25,122 nucleotides of DNA from Allobosea sp. (GCA_021732895.1 JAKFWE010000135.1:1-25122), one strand, 5' to 3'. Shown: positions 6,301 to 14,681, counted from the first letter of the stretch. Translations and numbers: made by a program. Notes: a model not told the origin generated them from the sequence alone.

Positions 6301-8193
6301 ATGCCGGGCGAACCAGTGCCGCCTGCCGCCGCCGCGGCGGCGGAGAGCGTCAACAGCGGCATCGCGCCGTTCGACGCGGTGCGACGCCTCGTCGAGACCG
6401 TCGATCGCGAGATCGTCACAGCCTTGACGATCCTGCCTGGCCTGCCGGGCGAACTGGCGGCCGTGGCCGAGCGCGGCTGGCCTGAGACGGCGGCGACGCT
6501 GCCAGGCACGCTCGGTGTCTGCCTCGCCGTCGCGCTGGTCTTCGTCGCCGCGCGCACCGCCCTGGCGCCAGCCCGGCGCCGGGCCGGGACGATGCGCAGC
6601 GCGCTCGCCGGGATGGCGGGCCTCGCCGGCCTTGAAATCCTGGCGCTGCTGGCGGGAGCGCTGGCCGGACGCGTATTGCTCGTGCGGGGGCTCGGCATCC
6701 TGCCGGGCGCCGAGGCGCTGCCGCGCGACATGGTGATCGCACTGGTGCGCTGGTTGATGGGGCTGACGCTGCTGTTCATCCTCTTCCAGCCCGCGAAGAA
6801 GCGCTTCCGGCTGGCGCGGCTCGACGACGAAGGGGCGCGCAAGGCGATGCGCTGCTTCGCGATCCTGCTGGCGATAGCCCATCTGCACGCGGTCCTGCTC
6901 GCCTCGGCGCAACGGGCGGGCCTGAGCGGCGAGGCCGCCAAGCTGATCTCCGGCCTCGTTGCCGCCGCGCTGACGGCGGGCGTCGTTCGGGTGTTCGTGT
7001 CGCTCGGACGCCACGGCATCGGCGCGGGGGCGAGGTTGTTGGCGATCGGGCTCAGCCTGCTCGCCCTCGTCTTCTGGCTCTGGGGCTGGGTGAGCGGCGC
7101 CTTCGCGCTCTACCGTGGCGCCGTGGGGACGATCGTGGTGATGCTGGTGGCGCTCGCGCTCGACCGGGCGGTCGCCGTCAGCATCCGCGATTCGCGCCAG
7201 CCGGCCGAGATGCGGCGACTCTTCGTGCTGCGCGTGGTCATCGACAGCCTCGCGGCGGTGATGATCCTGCGGATAGGCTTCGAATTCTGGCTGGTCGGGG
7301 CCTTCGGCTGGCTCCCGGCCGATGGCGGGCAGATGCTCGGCTATCGGCTGAACTTCGCCTCGCTCGTGTTCGTGATCGGGGCCGCCTGCGCTGCGCTCGT
7401 GCATGTCTGGACCGAGGCGGCGCTCACGCCGACCGAGGCCGCCGGCACGGCGCAGGAGCGGGATGCGCGCCTCGCCCGGCTCTCGACGGTGTTGCCGATC
7501 CTGCGCGCCACCACGATCACACTGATCGTCGTGGTGTTCTCGCTGGTCGGCCTCTCGGCTCTGGGCGTCGACATCACTCCGCTGATGGCCGGCGCCGGCA
7601 TCGTCGGCCTCGCGATCAGCTTCGGTTCGCAGGCGCTGGTCAAGGATATCGTCTCGGGCGTGTTCCACATCGTCGACGACGTCTTTCGGATCGGCGAGTC
7701 GGTCGAGTTCGGCGACCGACGCGGCCTCGTCGAAGAAATCAACCTGCGCAGCGTCCGCCTGCGCGAGGAAGACGGCCGGCTGCATACGCTTCCCCTCGGC
7801 GAACTCGGGGCCGTCACCAATCACAGCCGCAAGCTGGTGCGCCTGAGCGTCACCGTCGCGCTCGACCGCGCGCTGGACCGCGACGACATCATGCTGTTCA
7901 CGCGCCAGGCCGCCGCCGCCCTGCGCAGCGAGCCGCCGATACGCCAGGCGATCGTCGGCGACATCGGGGCCAAGCTCAACGAGCCCGCGGAGGGAGAGAG
8001 CGCCTCGCTGGTCTTCTCCTTCAGCATCGGCGCCGCGAGCGCCGAGCGTGGCCGGGCGCTGATCCAGCGGCTGGTCGAGGAGGCGATCGACGAACTCGCC
8101 ATTCCCGGTATCCGCCGCAGCGTGACCGTCACCACGGACGCGCTTTCGAGCGCCGTGCCCGTGGCGGACGCCGTGCCCCGGGCCGCCGCGTGA
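6301..8193 (+). CDS. Mechanosensitive ion channel family protein (MscS type, multi-helix)
   Basis: This 630-residue inner-membrane channel belongs to the MscS superfamily and would release solutes under membrane tension. A long N-terminal part with roughly eight to ten hydrophobic segments precedes the conserved core at about 420-560. The pore-lining helix is rich in Gly and Ala (LMAGAGIVGLAISFGSQALV), followed by KDIVSGVFHIVDDVFRIGE and the beta domain (GLVEEINLRSVRLR, then THSRK-like VTNHSRKL). The start is ATG 6301, preceded by a strong GGAGGGAA at 6287-6294; longer upstream frames lack such a site. The first residues are Ala/Pro-rich. It lies between the two-component system and the efflux operon, with a dyad upstream, suggesting it belongs to an envelope-stress regulon. 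Confidence 0.88.
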   Translation: MPGEPVPPAAAAAAESVNSGIAPFDAVRRLVETVDREIVTALTILPGLPGELAAVAERGWPETAATLPGTLGVCLAVALVFVAARTALAPARRRAGTMRSALAGMAGLAGLEILALLAGALAGRVLLVRGLGILPGAEALPRDMVIALVRWLMGLTLLFILFQPAKKRFRLARLDDEGARKAMRCFAILLAIAHLHAVLLASAQRAGLSGEAAKLISGLVAAALTAGVVRVFVSLGRHGIGAGARLLAIGLSLLALVFWLWGWVSGAFALYRGAVGTIVVMLVALALDRAVAVSIRDSRQPAEMRRLFVLRVVIDSLAAVMILRIGFEFWLVGAFGWLPADGGQMLGYRLNFASLVFVIGAACAALVHVWTEAALTPTEAAGTAQERDARLARLSTVLPILRATTITLIVVVFSLVGLSALGVDITPLMAGAGIVGLAISFGSQALVKDIVSGVFHIVDDVFRIGESVEFGDRRGLVEEINLRSVRLREEDGRLHTLPLGELGAVTNHSRKLVRLSVTVALDRALDRDDIMLFTRQAAAALRSEPPIRQAIVGDIGAKLNEPAEGESASLVFSFSIGAASAERGRALIQRLVEEAIDELAIPGIRRSVTVTTDALSSAVPVADAVPRAAA

Positions 8194-8199
8194 GCGCTA

Positions 8200-8213
8200 C
8201 CCATGAACATGGC
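8200..8213. promoter_or_regulatory. Dyad CCCATGAACATGGC, site 3 of 3
   Basis: Thirteen of 14 bases equal site 1. It lies 7 nt after the MscS-type stop codon and 102 nt upstream of the first gene of the Cys-rich/hydrolase/RND run, the expected position for a control site of that operon. No clear -35/-10 pair is visible in 8214-8301. Confidence 0.45.
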
Positions 8214-8301
8214 ATGGGCGAGGGAGGCGCATCGCGCCATGCTCCGATCTCTCGCTGGTCGCGCGACCGCGGGGCGACTTGCCATCCGAGAGGACCGACC
8301 C

Positions 8302-8529
8302 ATGAAGACATCGCTGTTGCTCGCCTGCGCCCTCCTGGTCGCCGGCACCTCCTTCGCCGGCGCCCAGTCGGGGCCGACGCGCGCCGAACAGCTGGCCTGC
8401 CGGGCCGATGCGCAGAAGCTCTGCGCCTCCTTCATCGGCCAGCCACAGCCGATGAGTGGCTGCCTGCGCACGAACAAGGCCAAGCTCTCGGCCGAATGCC
8501 GCAAGGTGATCGAGGCGCGCGGCGGCTGA
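8302..8529 (+). CDS. Small secreted cysteine-rich protein (Cys-rich repeat family)
   Basis: This 75-residue precursor has a short Sec signal peptide (MKTSLLLACALLVAGTSFAG, cleavage near AGA-Q at 21-22). The mature protein of about 53 residues carries four cysteines, C33, C41, C54 and C66, in the pattern C-x7-C-x12-C-x11-C with DAQKLC, MSGCLRTNKAKLS and ECRKVI. This resembles the Cys-rich repeats first named from the Golgi/FGF-receptor-binding family and widespread in small periplasmic proteins of alphaproteobacteria. Two disulfides are likely. The start is ATG 8302 with GAGAGGA about 9 nt upstream. It is first in a run that continues, after a 59-nt gap, into the lipoprotein hydrolase and the RND pump. 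Its role is unknown. Confidence 0.75.
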   Translation: MKTSLLLACALLVAGTSFAGAQSGPTRAEQLACRADAQKLCASFIGQPQPMSGCLRTNKAKLSAECRKVIEARGG

Positions 8530-8588
8530 GCGCCGGCGCTGGCGCGGCCGGCGGGATCCGGACGGAAGCGGCAGGGGGAAGCGTGCCG

Positions 8589-9722
8589 ATGCGAAGCGGG
8601 ATAGTCGGCCGCGCCCTGATCGGGGCCATGCTGCTGGCGCTGGCGGCGGGCGGCTGCGCCGGGTCCGGCCGCGGGCTGCTGGCGCCGGTGGCAAAGCTGC
8701 CGGCCGAAGCGCAGACGCGGACCATCCTCGCGGTGACGACTCGCGGCCCGGCGACCGAGCTTCCGGGCCATCTCTTTTCAGGCGAGCGCGGCGACACGGC
8801 GCGCTACGCCAGCCTCACCTTGTCGCTGCCTAAGGGGCGGGCGCCGGGCTCTGTGCCGACGGATGCCGAGAGCCCCGACCCCGACAGGCATATCGTGCTC
8901 GTCGGGGCGCGTGAGCTCGACGCGACTCAGTTCACGGGGCTTGCTCGGGCCGAGCTGAAGATGAGGCGTCGGGCTCTCGTCTTCACCCATGGCTACAATA
9001 CCCGGTTCGACGAGGCCGTGGTGCGCCTCGCCCAGATCGTCGACGACACCGGCTACGCCGGCCTGCCGATCCTGTTCAGCTGGCCTTCGCGGGGCGGCGT
9101 CCGCGACTATGGCTACGACAAGGATTCCGCCAGTTTCAGCCGGGACGCGATGGCGGAACTGTTTGCGCGGCTGGCGCGCGATCCGGGCATCGCGGGCATC
9201 GACATCTTCGCCCACTCCATGGGCAACTGGCTCACGATGGAGACGCTGCGTCAGCTCTCGATCGCGGGCGACCGGAAGACGCTGGGGCGGCTCGGCACGA
9301 TCGTGCTGGCGGCGCCCGACATCGACATGGACGTGTTCCGGACCCATATGGCGCGGCTGCGCCAGCTCGCGCCGCGCATCCTGCTCTATGCCTCGCGGGA
9401 CGATTACGCGCTCAACCTGTCGCGACGGCTGTTCGGCGGCAAAATCCGGGCCGGGGCGAACACCGATCTCGGCCAGTTCCGCGCGCTCGGCATCGATGCG
9501 CACGATCTTTCGCAGGTCGCGGGCGGCATCGGCCGCAACCACAACAAGGCGTTCGGCGACGGCGCCACCATCGCCGCGATCGGGCAGGCGATCTCCCATG
9601 GCGCGGGGTCCGCCCGGCAGGAGGGATACTCCCTGAGCGAGCGCATCGACACCTTCGGCCGCTCCGTGACGCTGCTGGGCGACGCTCTCATTCCCGGCCC
9701 ACCCTTGGGAGGATCGCGATGA
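8589..9722 (+). CDS. Lipoprotein alpha/beta hydrolase (DUF900 family)
   Basis: This 377-residue protein has an N-terminal lipoprotein signal ending in LALAAGGC with lipidated C23. A DUF900-type alpha/beta hydrolase domain follows. The oxyanion region FTHGYNTRFDEA is at 132-143, the nucleophile elbow AHSMGNW carries S210, an acidic pair is at D271-D272 (YASRDD), and the likely catalytic histidine is H318 (RNHNK). FSWPSRGG is typical of the family. The start is ATG 8589 after AGGGGGAAG; GTG 8583 is an alternative. Its stop overlaps the RND adaptor start by 4 nt (ATGA), so it is coupled to the pump genes. Its lipid anchor places it in the envelope. The substrate is unknown; detoxification of a pump substrate is one possibility. 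Confidence 0.87.
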   Translation: MRSGIVGRALIGAMLLALAAGGCAGSGRGLLAPVAKLPAEAQTRTILAVTTRGPATELPGHLFSGERGDTARYASLTLSLPKGRAPGSVPTDAESPDPDRHIVLVGARELDATQFTGLARAELKMRRRALVFTHGYNTRFDEAVVRLAQIVDDTGYAGLPILFSWPSRGGVRDYGYDKDSASFSRDAMAELFARLARDPGIAGIDIFAHSMGNWLTMETLRQLSIAGDRKTLGRLGTIVLAAPDIDMDVFRTHMARLRQLAPRILLYASRDDYALNLSRRLFGGKIRAGANTDLGQFRALGIDAHDLSQVAGGIGRNHNKAFGDGATIAAIGQAISHGAGSARQEGYSLSERIDTFGRSVTLLGDALIPGPPLGGSR

Positions 9723-10876
9723 CCGCCTCCTCGATCTCCTCCCGGCCGACGGCCATGCCAGTGCTGCTCGGCCTCGCCATCATTCTGGCCGGCTGCAACG
9801 AGAAGCCCGCGGCCTCCGCTCCGCCTCCGGCCGAGGTCCGCGTGGCGGCGCCGGTATCGCGGCCGGTGACGCGCTACCTCCAGCTCACGGGCCAGACCGC
9901 TGCGGCGAAGCGGGTCGATCTCGTCGCGCGGGTCTCGGGCACGTTGACCGAGATCCGCTACAGCGAAGGCAAGGCCGCGAAGCAGGGCGACGTGCTCTTC
10001 GTAATCGAGCCCGACAATTACCGGCTGAACCTTCAGCTCGCCGAGGCCGCCGAAGCGCAGCAGAAGGCCCTGCTGGTCCAGGCCGAGGCCGATCTCGCCC
10101 GCCAGAAGCAGCTCGCCCAGCGGCAGTCCGCCTCGGAGGCCGCGCTCGACAACGCCCAGAGCCGGCGCGATTCGACGGCGGCCGCCCGCGAGCAGGCCGC
10201 AGCCCAGGTGGCGCAGGCGCAGCTCAACCTGGCCTATACGGAAGTGAAGGCGCCGTTCGACGGCATCGTCTCGGCCCATCTCGTCGACCAGGGGGCGCTG
10301 GTCGGCGTCGGCGGGCCGACGCTGCTGGCCTCGATCGTCCAGAGCGACCCGATCAAGGTGCGTTTCTCGCTCGACGAGCACACCGTCTTGCGCATCCGCG
10401 ACGCGATGCGCCAGCGCGGCCTGACCCTGGCCGGGCTCGGCGCCATCCCCGTCGAGATCGGCCTCGACACCGATGCCGGCTATCCGCATCAGGGCCAGCT
10501 CGACTATGTCGCCCCCGAACTCGACACGGCCAGCGGCACGCTCGCGGCCAGGGCTTCAATCCCGAACCCGCAGGGCGTGCTGCTGCCGGGGCTCTATGTT
10601 CGGGTGCGGCTGCCCCTGCAGAAGGACGTGCCGTCCCTGCTGGTGCCGGAGGCGGCGCTCGGCGCCAGTCAGACCGGGCGCCATGTGCTCGTCGTCGATG
10701 CGCAGGACCGCGTCGAGCAGCGCGCGGTCGAGATCGGCGAGACGAGCGAGGGCGGGCTGCGGGTGATCCGCGCCGGCCTCGCCGCCGGCGACCGCGTCGT
10801 GGTCGGCATGATGCAGAACGCCATCCCCGGCAGCCGTGTGCGGCCGGTCGCCGACGTCGGGAAGTCCGCCCGCTGA
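9719..10876 (+). CDS. RND efflux periplasmic adaptor (membrane fusion protein)
   Basis: This 385-residue periplasmic adaptor links the RND pump to an outer-membrane channel. It carries a lipoprotein signal with the lipobox LAGC (C26). The barrel-sandwich half-motif VDLVARVSGTLTEIRYSEGK is followed by VLFVIEPDNY. An alpha-hairpin coiled coil rich in Ala, Gln and Glu covers about 103-175, then the second lipoyl half (YTEVKAPFDGIVSAHLVDQG), a beta-barrel with IKVRFSLDE, and a membrane-proximal domain ending in AAGDRVVVGMMQNAIPGSRV. The length is normal for AcrA-type adaptors. It overlaps the hydrolase by 4 nt and the pump gene by 1 nt (TGATG). ATG 9755 is a possible internal start that would still keep the lipobox. 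Confidence 0.94.
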   Translation: MTASSISSRPTAMPVLLGLAIILAGCNEKPAASAPPPAEVRVAAPVSRPVTRYLQLTGQTAAAKRVDLVARVSGTLTEIRYSEGKAAKQGDVLFVIEPDNYRLNLQLAEAAEAQQKALLVQAEADLARQKQLAQRQSASEAALDNAQSRRDSTAAAREQAAAQVAQAQLNLAYTEVKAPFDGIVSAHLVDQGALVGVGGPTLLASIVQSDPIKVRFSLDEHTVLRIRDAMRQRGLTLAGLGAIPVEIGLDTDAGYPHQGQLDYVAPELDTASGTLAARASIPNPQGVLLPGLYVRVRLPLQKDVPSLLVPEAALGASQTGRHVLVVDAQDRVEQRAVEIGETSEGGLRVIRAGLAAGDRVVVGMMQNAIPGSRVRPVADVGKSAR

Positions 10877-13800
10877 TGGCCAGGTTCTTCATCGAGCGGC
10901 CGGTTCTGGCCAATGTCATCGCGGTCCTGACCGTCATCCTCGGGCTGGTGGCGCTGCTGCGCCTGCCTGTCGCGCAATACCCCAATGTCGTGCCGCCGAC
11001 GGTGCAGGTCACGGCGCGCTACCCCGGAGCGAGCGCGGCGGCGATCGCGCGCGAGGTCGCGCTGCCGATCGAGCAGAAGGTCAACGGCGTCGAGAACATG
11101 ATCTACATGTCCTCGACCAGCACCAGCGACGGCCTCTACACGCTGACCGTGACCTTCCGGACCGGCGCCGACGCGGACAAGGCGCAGATCCTGGTGCAGA
11201 ACCGCGTCGCAACGGCGCTGCCGCAGCTTCCCTCCGTCGTCCAGACACAAGGGGTCCAGACCAACAAGCGCTCGACCGCGATCCTCCAGATCGTCGCGCT
11301 GACCTCCGACCGGGCGGAGCAGAACAGCCTGTTCCTGTCGAATTTCGCGACGCTGAACCTTCTCGACGAGATCGCGCGGCTGCCGGGCGTCGGCGCCGTC
11401 AACGTCTTCGGAGCGGGACAATACGCGATGCGGATCTGGCTCGATCCGCAGAAGATGCAACTGCGCGGACTGTTGCCGGCCGACGTCGTCAACGCGGTCA
11501 ACCAGCAGAACCGCGCCGTCGCCTCCGGCCAACTCGGCACGGCGCCCACTGCCGGCGACCAGGCCTTCCAGACCACCCTGCTGACGCCCGGCCGGCTCGA
11601 CGAGGTCGAGGCCTTCGAGGCGATCATCGTGCGGGCCGACGGCAACCGCATAACCCGCCTGCGCGACGTCGCCCGCGTCGAACTCGGCGCCCAGGCCTAT
11701 GGCCAGGATTTCCGGCTGAACGGCCAGCCGTCGGCCGGGCTCGCCATCTTCCAGCTGCCGGAGGCGAACGCGCTCGAGGTGGCGAAGCTCGTGCAGGCGC
11801 GGATGACAGCCCTCTCGGCGCGCTTTCCCGAGGGCATGGGCTGGAGCGTGCCCTTCGATACGACGCGCTTCGTCGAGGCCTCGCTGAGCGCGGTCTACAA
11901 GACGCTTGTCGAGGCTACAGTGCTCGTGCTGCTGGTGATCCTGATCTTCCTGCAGGACTGGCGCGCGACGCTGGTGCCGGCCACGACCGTGCCCGTGACG
12001 ATCATCGGCGCCTTCGCGGTGATGGCGGCGCTCGGCTTCACCGTCAACATCTCGACATTGCTGGCGGTCGTGCTCGCCATCGGCATCGTCGTCGACGACG
12101 CCATCATCGTGGTCGAGGGCGCGGTCCATCACATGGAACGCGGCCTGAGCCCGCATGACGCGACCGTGCGGGCGATGGAGGAGCTGATCGGCCCGATCAT
12201 CGGCATCACGCTGGTGCTGATGGCGGTGTTACTGCCGGCCGCCTTCCTGCCGGGGCTGAGCGGCGAGATCTACCAGCAATTCGCTTTGGTGATCGCAGCG
12301 ACGGCCCTGATCAGCGCCGTCAACGCGGTGACGCTGAAGCCGGCGCAATGCGCGCTCTGGCTGCGGGCGCCGAAACCGGTCGCGCAGCGCGCCTGGATCT
12401 ACCGGATGTTCGAGCGCGGCTACGGCGCCTGCGAGCGGGCCTATGTCGGGCTGGTGCGGCGGCTGGTGGCGCGCAGCGCGGCGGTCTTCACGGTGACGCT
12501 TCTGCTCGTGGGGGCGTCGGTCCATGCGCTCAGCCGCATCCCGACCTCCTTCCTGCCGGTCGAGGACCAGGGCTACATGCTGGTCTCGGTGCAACTGCCG
12601 GACGGGGCCTCGCTGGCGCGCACGACGGCCGCGCTCGACGAGGTCACGAAGCGGGCGCGCACCGTGCCCGGCGTCGACAAGATCATCGCCATCGCCGGCC
12701 TCGCGGCGCTCAACGACAATGCCAGCCTCGCCAATGCCGGCGTCGCCTATGTGATGCTGACGGACTGGAAGGTGCGCAAAAAGGGCGAGGACCTGCTCGG
12801 GCTCTATGGTGCGCTCAACCGGGCGATGGCTGATCTCGATGACGGCGCGGCGCTTGTGCTGCCGCCGCCGCCGATCCAGGGCATCGGCAACGCCTCGGGC
12901 TTTACCATGAAGGTCGAGCTGCGCGACGGCGGCTTCGATTACGCCAAGCTCCAGCGCCTCGCCGACGCCATCGCCGACCGCGCCCGGGCGCAGAACAGCT
13001 TCCAGGCGGCGCGCAACACCTTCAGCGCCCAGGCGCCGCAGGTCGAGCTCGCCATCGACCGCACCAAGGCCGAGGCGTTGGGCATCTCCTTCGGCGCCGC
13101 CGCCGACGCGCTCGGCGCCTATGTCGGCTCGGCCTATGTCGGCCAGTTCAGCAAGGGAGGCCGTGTCTTCCCGGTCTTTGTCCAGGCCCAGGCCGAGGCG
13201 CGGATGGAAGCCGAAGGATTGCGGACGCTGAAGCTGCGGGCCAAGAACGGCGAAATGGCGCCGCTCGGCGCCATCGCCGACATCCGTCCCGGCGTCGGTC
13301 CGTCGCTGATCAGCTTCCACAACCTCTACCCGGCGGCGACGCTGATCGGCGCGCCCAATCGCGACGTCAGCTCGGGGGAAGGTCTCGACATCCTCGCCGA
13401 GATCGCCCGCCAGACGCTGCCGCCCGGCACGGGCTACGAATGGGCGGCGCTCTCCTACCAGGAGAAGGAGCTGGCGGGGCAGGTCTTCGTCGTCTACGGC
13501 TTGAGCCTTCTGCTGGTCTACCTGGTTCTGGCCGGACAGTACGAGAGCTGGATCGCGCCGCTCGGCGTCATCCTCTCCGTGCCGCTGGCGCTGCTCGGCA
13601 CGGCGGGCGCGATGCTGGCGCTCGGGCTCTCCAGCAATCTCTACACGCAGATCGGGCTCGTGCTGCTGATCGCGCTTTCGGCCAAGAACGCGATCCTGAT
13701 CGTCGGCTTCGCCCGCGACCTCCACCTCAAGCGCGGGCTGCCGCTGGCGGAGGCGGCGGTCGAGGCGGCCCGGCTGCGGCTGCGGCCGATCTTGATGACC

Positions 13801-14016
13801 TCGCTCACCTTCGTCCTCGGGCTGGCGCCGCTGGTGCTGGCGAGCGGCGCCGGCGCCAACGCGCAGAAATCGATCGGCTTCGCCACGCTGACCGGCATGA
13901 TCGGCTCGACCCTGCTGACCGTCGGGGTGGCGCCTTCGGTCTTCGTCGTGCTGCAGCGTCTGGAGAGCCGGTGGCGAGGCGGCGGGGCCGCGCCCGTCTC
14001 CAGCGAGTCCGCGTGA
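10876..14016 (+). CDS. RND efflux transporter permease (HAE1/AcrB-type)
   Basis: This 1046-residue inner-membrane proton-driven multidrug exporter is close to AcrB in length (1049). The start MARFFIERPVLANVIAVLTV is the conserved first helix. The proton-relay residues are in place: D407-D408 in GIVVDDAIIVVEG of TM4 and K937 in ALSAKNAILIVGFA of TM10. Two large periplasmic loops, the duplicated 6+6 helix layout and the end VGVAPSVFVVLQRLE are all typical. It shares one base with the adaptor stop and is last in the run. No TolC-type outer-membrane gene is in the window, so the pump must borrow one. The substrate range cannot be read from the sequence; the upstream two-component system and dyads suggest inducible expression. 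Confidence 0.96.
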   Translation: MARFFIERPVLANVIAVLTVILGLVALLRLPVAQYPNVVPPTVQVTARYPGASAAAIAREVALPIEQKVNGVENMIYMSSTSTSDGLYTLTVTFRTGADADKAQILVQNRVATALPQLPSVVQTQGVQTNKRSTAILQIVALTSDRAEQNSLFLSNFATLNLLDEIARLPGVGAVNVFGAGQYAMRIWLDPQKMQLRGLLPADVVNAVNQQNRAVASGQLGTAPTAGDQAFQTTLLTPGRLDEVEAFEAIIVRADGNRITRLRDVARVELGAQAYGQDFRLNGQPSAGLAIFQLPEANALEVAKLVQARMTALSARFPEGMGWSVPFDTTRFVEASLSAVYKTLVEATVLVLLVILIFLQDWRATLVPATTVPVTIIGAFAVMAALGFTVNISTLLAVVLAIGIVVDDAIIVVEGAVHHMERGLSPHDATVRAMEELIGPIIGITLVLMAVLLPAAFLPGLSGEIYQQFALVIAATALISAVNAVTLKPAQCALWLRAPKPVAQRAWIYRMFERGYGACERAYVGLVRRLVARSAAVFTVTLLLVGASVHALSRIPTSFLPVEDQGYMLVSVQLPDGASLARTTAALDEVTKRARTVPGVDKIIAIAGLAALNDNASLANAGVAYVMLTDWKVRKKGEDLLGLYGALNRAMADLDDGAALVLPPPPIQGIGNASGFTMKVELRDGGFDYAKLQRLADAIADRARAQNSFQAARNTFSAQAPQVELAIDRTKAEALGISFGAAADALGAYVGSAYVGQFSKGGRVFPVFVQAQAEARMEAEGLRTLKLRAKNGEMAPLGAIADIRPGVGPSLISFHNLYPAATLIGAPNRDVSSGEGLDILAEIARQTLPPGTGYEWAALSYQEKELAGQVFVVYGLSLLLVYLVLAGQYESWIAPLGVILSVPLALLGTAGAMLALGLSSNLYTQIGLVLLIALSAKNAILIVGFARDLHLKRGLPLAEAAVEAARLRLRPILMTSLTFVLGLAPLVLASGAGANAQKSIGFATLTGMIGSTLLTVGVAPSVFVVLQRLESRWRGGGAAPVSSESA

Positions 14017-14030
14017 AGTGCTTCTTCAGA

Positions 14031-14155
14031 TTCTACCAACTCAAGTGCTCAAGACAGTGTTGTGCTTGTGTGACCGTGTAACAACGGGGTGCGTCAATGC
14101 TCTACAGCCCCGTCCGCTCAGTGAAGCGCCGCGAGTCCTTCCACAGTCTTCCGCC
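14031..14155 (+). repeat. Integrase leader plus 5' end repeat, copy 2
   Basis: This is the partner of 2282-2410. It conserves both the untranslated leader (AGTGTTGTGCTTGTG, GACCGTGTAACAACGG) and the first 15 or so codons. Similarity ends abruptly near 14155. Unlike copy 1 it is not next to a tRNA; it follows the RND pump stop directly. About 11.6 kb separates the two copies, in the same orientation. Confidence 0.7.
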
Positions 14156-14231
14156 CTCCTTCACCCGCTCGTTCAGCGTCCGCGCGATGCGGCCGATCGT
14201 GGCCGCCATCGCCATGAAGGCAGCCGCATAG
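14097..14231 (+). pseudogene. Integrase 5' fragment
   Basis: From ATG 14097 the reading MLYSPVRSVKRRESFHS matches the start of the integrase remnant at 2356 (VRSVKR then D/E-S-F) for about 15 residues. It then diverges into unrelated sequence and stops at TAG 14229-14231 after 44 codons. Only the beginning of the gene is left. Codon-level changes against the first copy are mostly synonymous third-base changes, so this was once a real coding sequence and not chance. Confidence 0.5.
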
Positions 14232-14450
14232 GCGAGGATGCCGCGGACCGTCTCTCGCGGAAGGAGCAGATCAAGTCGGCGCCGCCGAAGATGGTCACGC
14301 CTCGACCATCGCGCTTGCGCGGCGAAATCCTCTATCTTCATGGATGACCATCCTGTCGTGAGGGCAACTCCAACGAAAAGAGCCGAGCGCTGTGTCAACG
14401 CATCAGAACCTCCGTCGGCGCCAGCGGAAGTCCCGCCGCCGGTGCGCGCC
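14232..14450. other. Unassigned intergenic debris
   Basis: I see no supportable gene here. A minus-strand frame of 79 codons (14102-14341) contains a hydrophobic stretch, ILAYAAAFMAMAATIGRIAR, that looks protein-like. Its C-terminal end, however, is antisense to the integrase fragment, and its start has only a weak ribosome-binding site, so it is not called as a gene. Confidence 0.4.
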
Positions 14451-14681
14451 TCATTTCGAGTTCGGCCGCCGCCTCTGCGCCTCCTTGGCGTTGGCGACGG
14501 CGGCAGTTCCGAGCAGCTCGTGGGTGACGCCGGCATAGTCCCTGACCGGGAGGTTGACCCGCGCCGCCTCGAGCTTCTCCCCGAGCATCCCCCCGTCATC
14601 GTGCGGCGGATCGATGTCGGCGAAGATGATCGTGGTTGGCGGCAGGCCCTCGAGGTCGGCCCCTTTCACCAGGTCGATGCG
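14451..14681 (-). pseudogene. C-terminal fragment of an alpha/beta hydrolase (fold-3 / HSL-like)
   Basis: Read on the minus strand from about 14681, IDLVKGADLEGLPPTTII, FADIDPPHDDGGMLGEKL and YAGVTHELLGTAA match the C-terminal third of fold-3 esterase/lipases: the catalytic Asp region as IDP..D, and the catalytic His in GVTHE. The N-terminal two thirds, with HGGG and the GDSAG nucleophile elbow, are missing. Near 14470 the frame shifts. The called frame ends QRRRPNSK, while the neighbouring frame gives AAAELEMRRA, which fits the normal helix end. It is therefore a truncated, frameshifted relic. Upstream the frame runs without similarity into the PfkB gene. Confidence 0.65.

Noticed and set aside
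5758..7824. A 688-codon open frame on the minus strand
   Set aside because: Only its last 114 codons form a plausible protein (signal peptide, own ribosome-binding site at 6102). The rest is an antisense shadow of the MscS-type gene, with the low-complexity His/Arg/Asp/Glu composition typical of such shadows in GC-rich DNA.
10669..13725. Long minus-strand frames across the RND adaptor and pump
   Set aside because: They are antisense shadows rich in Asp, Gln, Arg and His. The plus-strand genes show D407/D408 and K937 of the RND family, so the plus strand is coding.
14102..14341. 79-codon minus-strand frame with a hydrophobic segment
   Set aside because: Its final codons are antisense to the integrase fragment, the ribosome-binding site is weak and I recognise no family. 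It could be a remnant of something real but does not meet the standard for a call.
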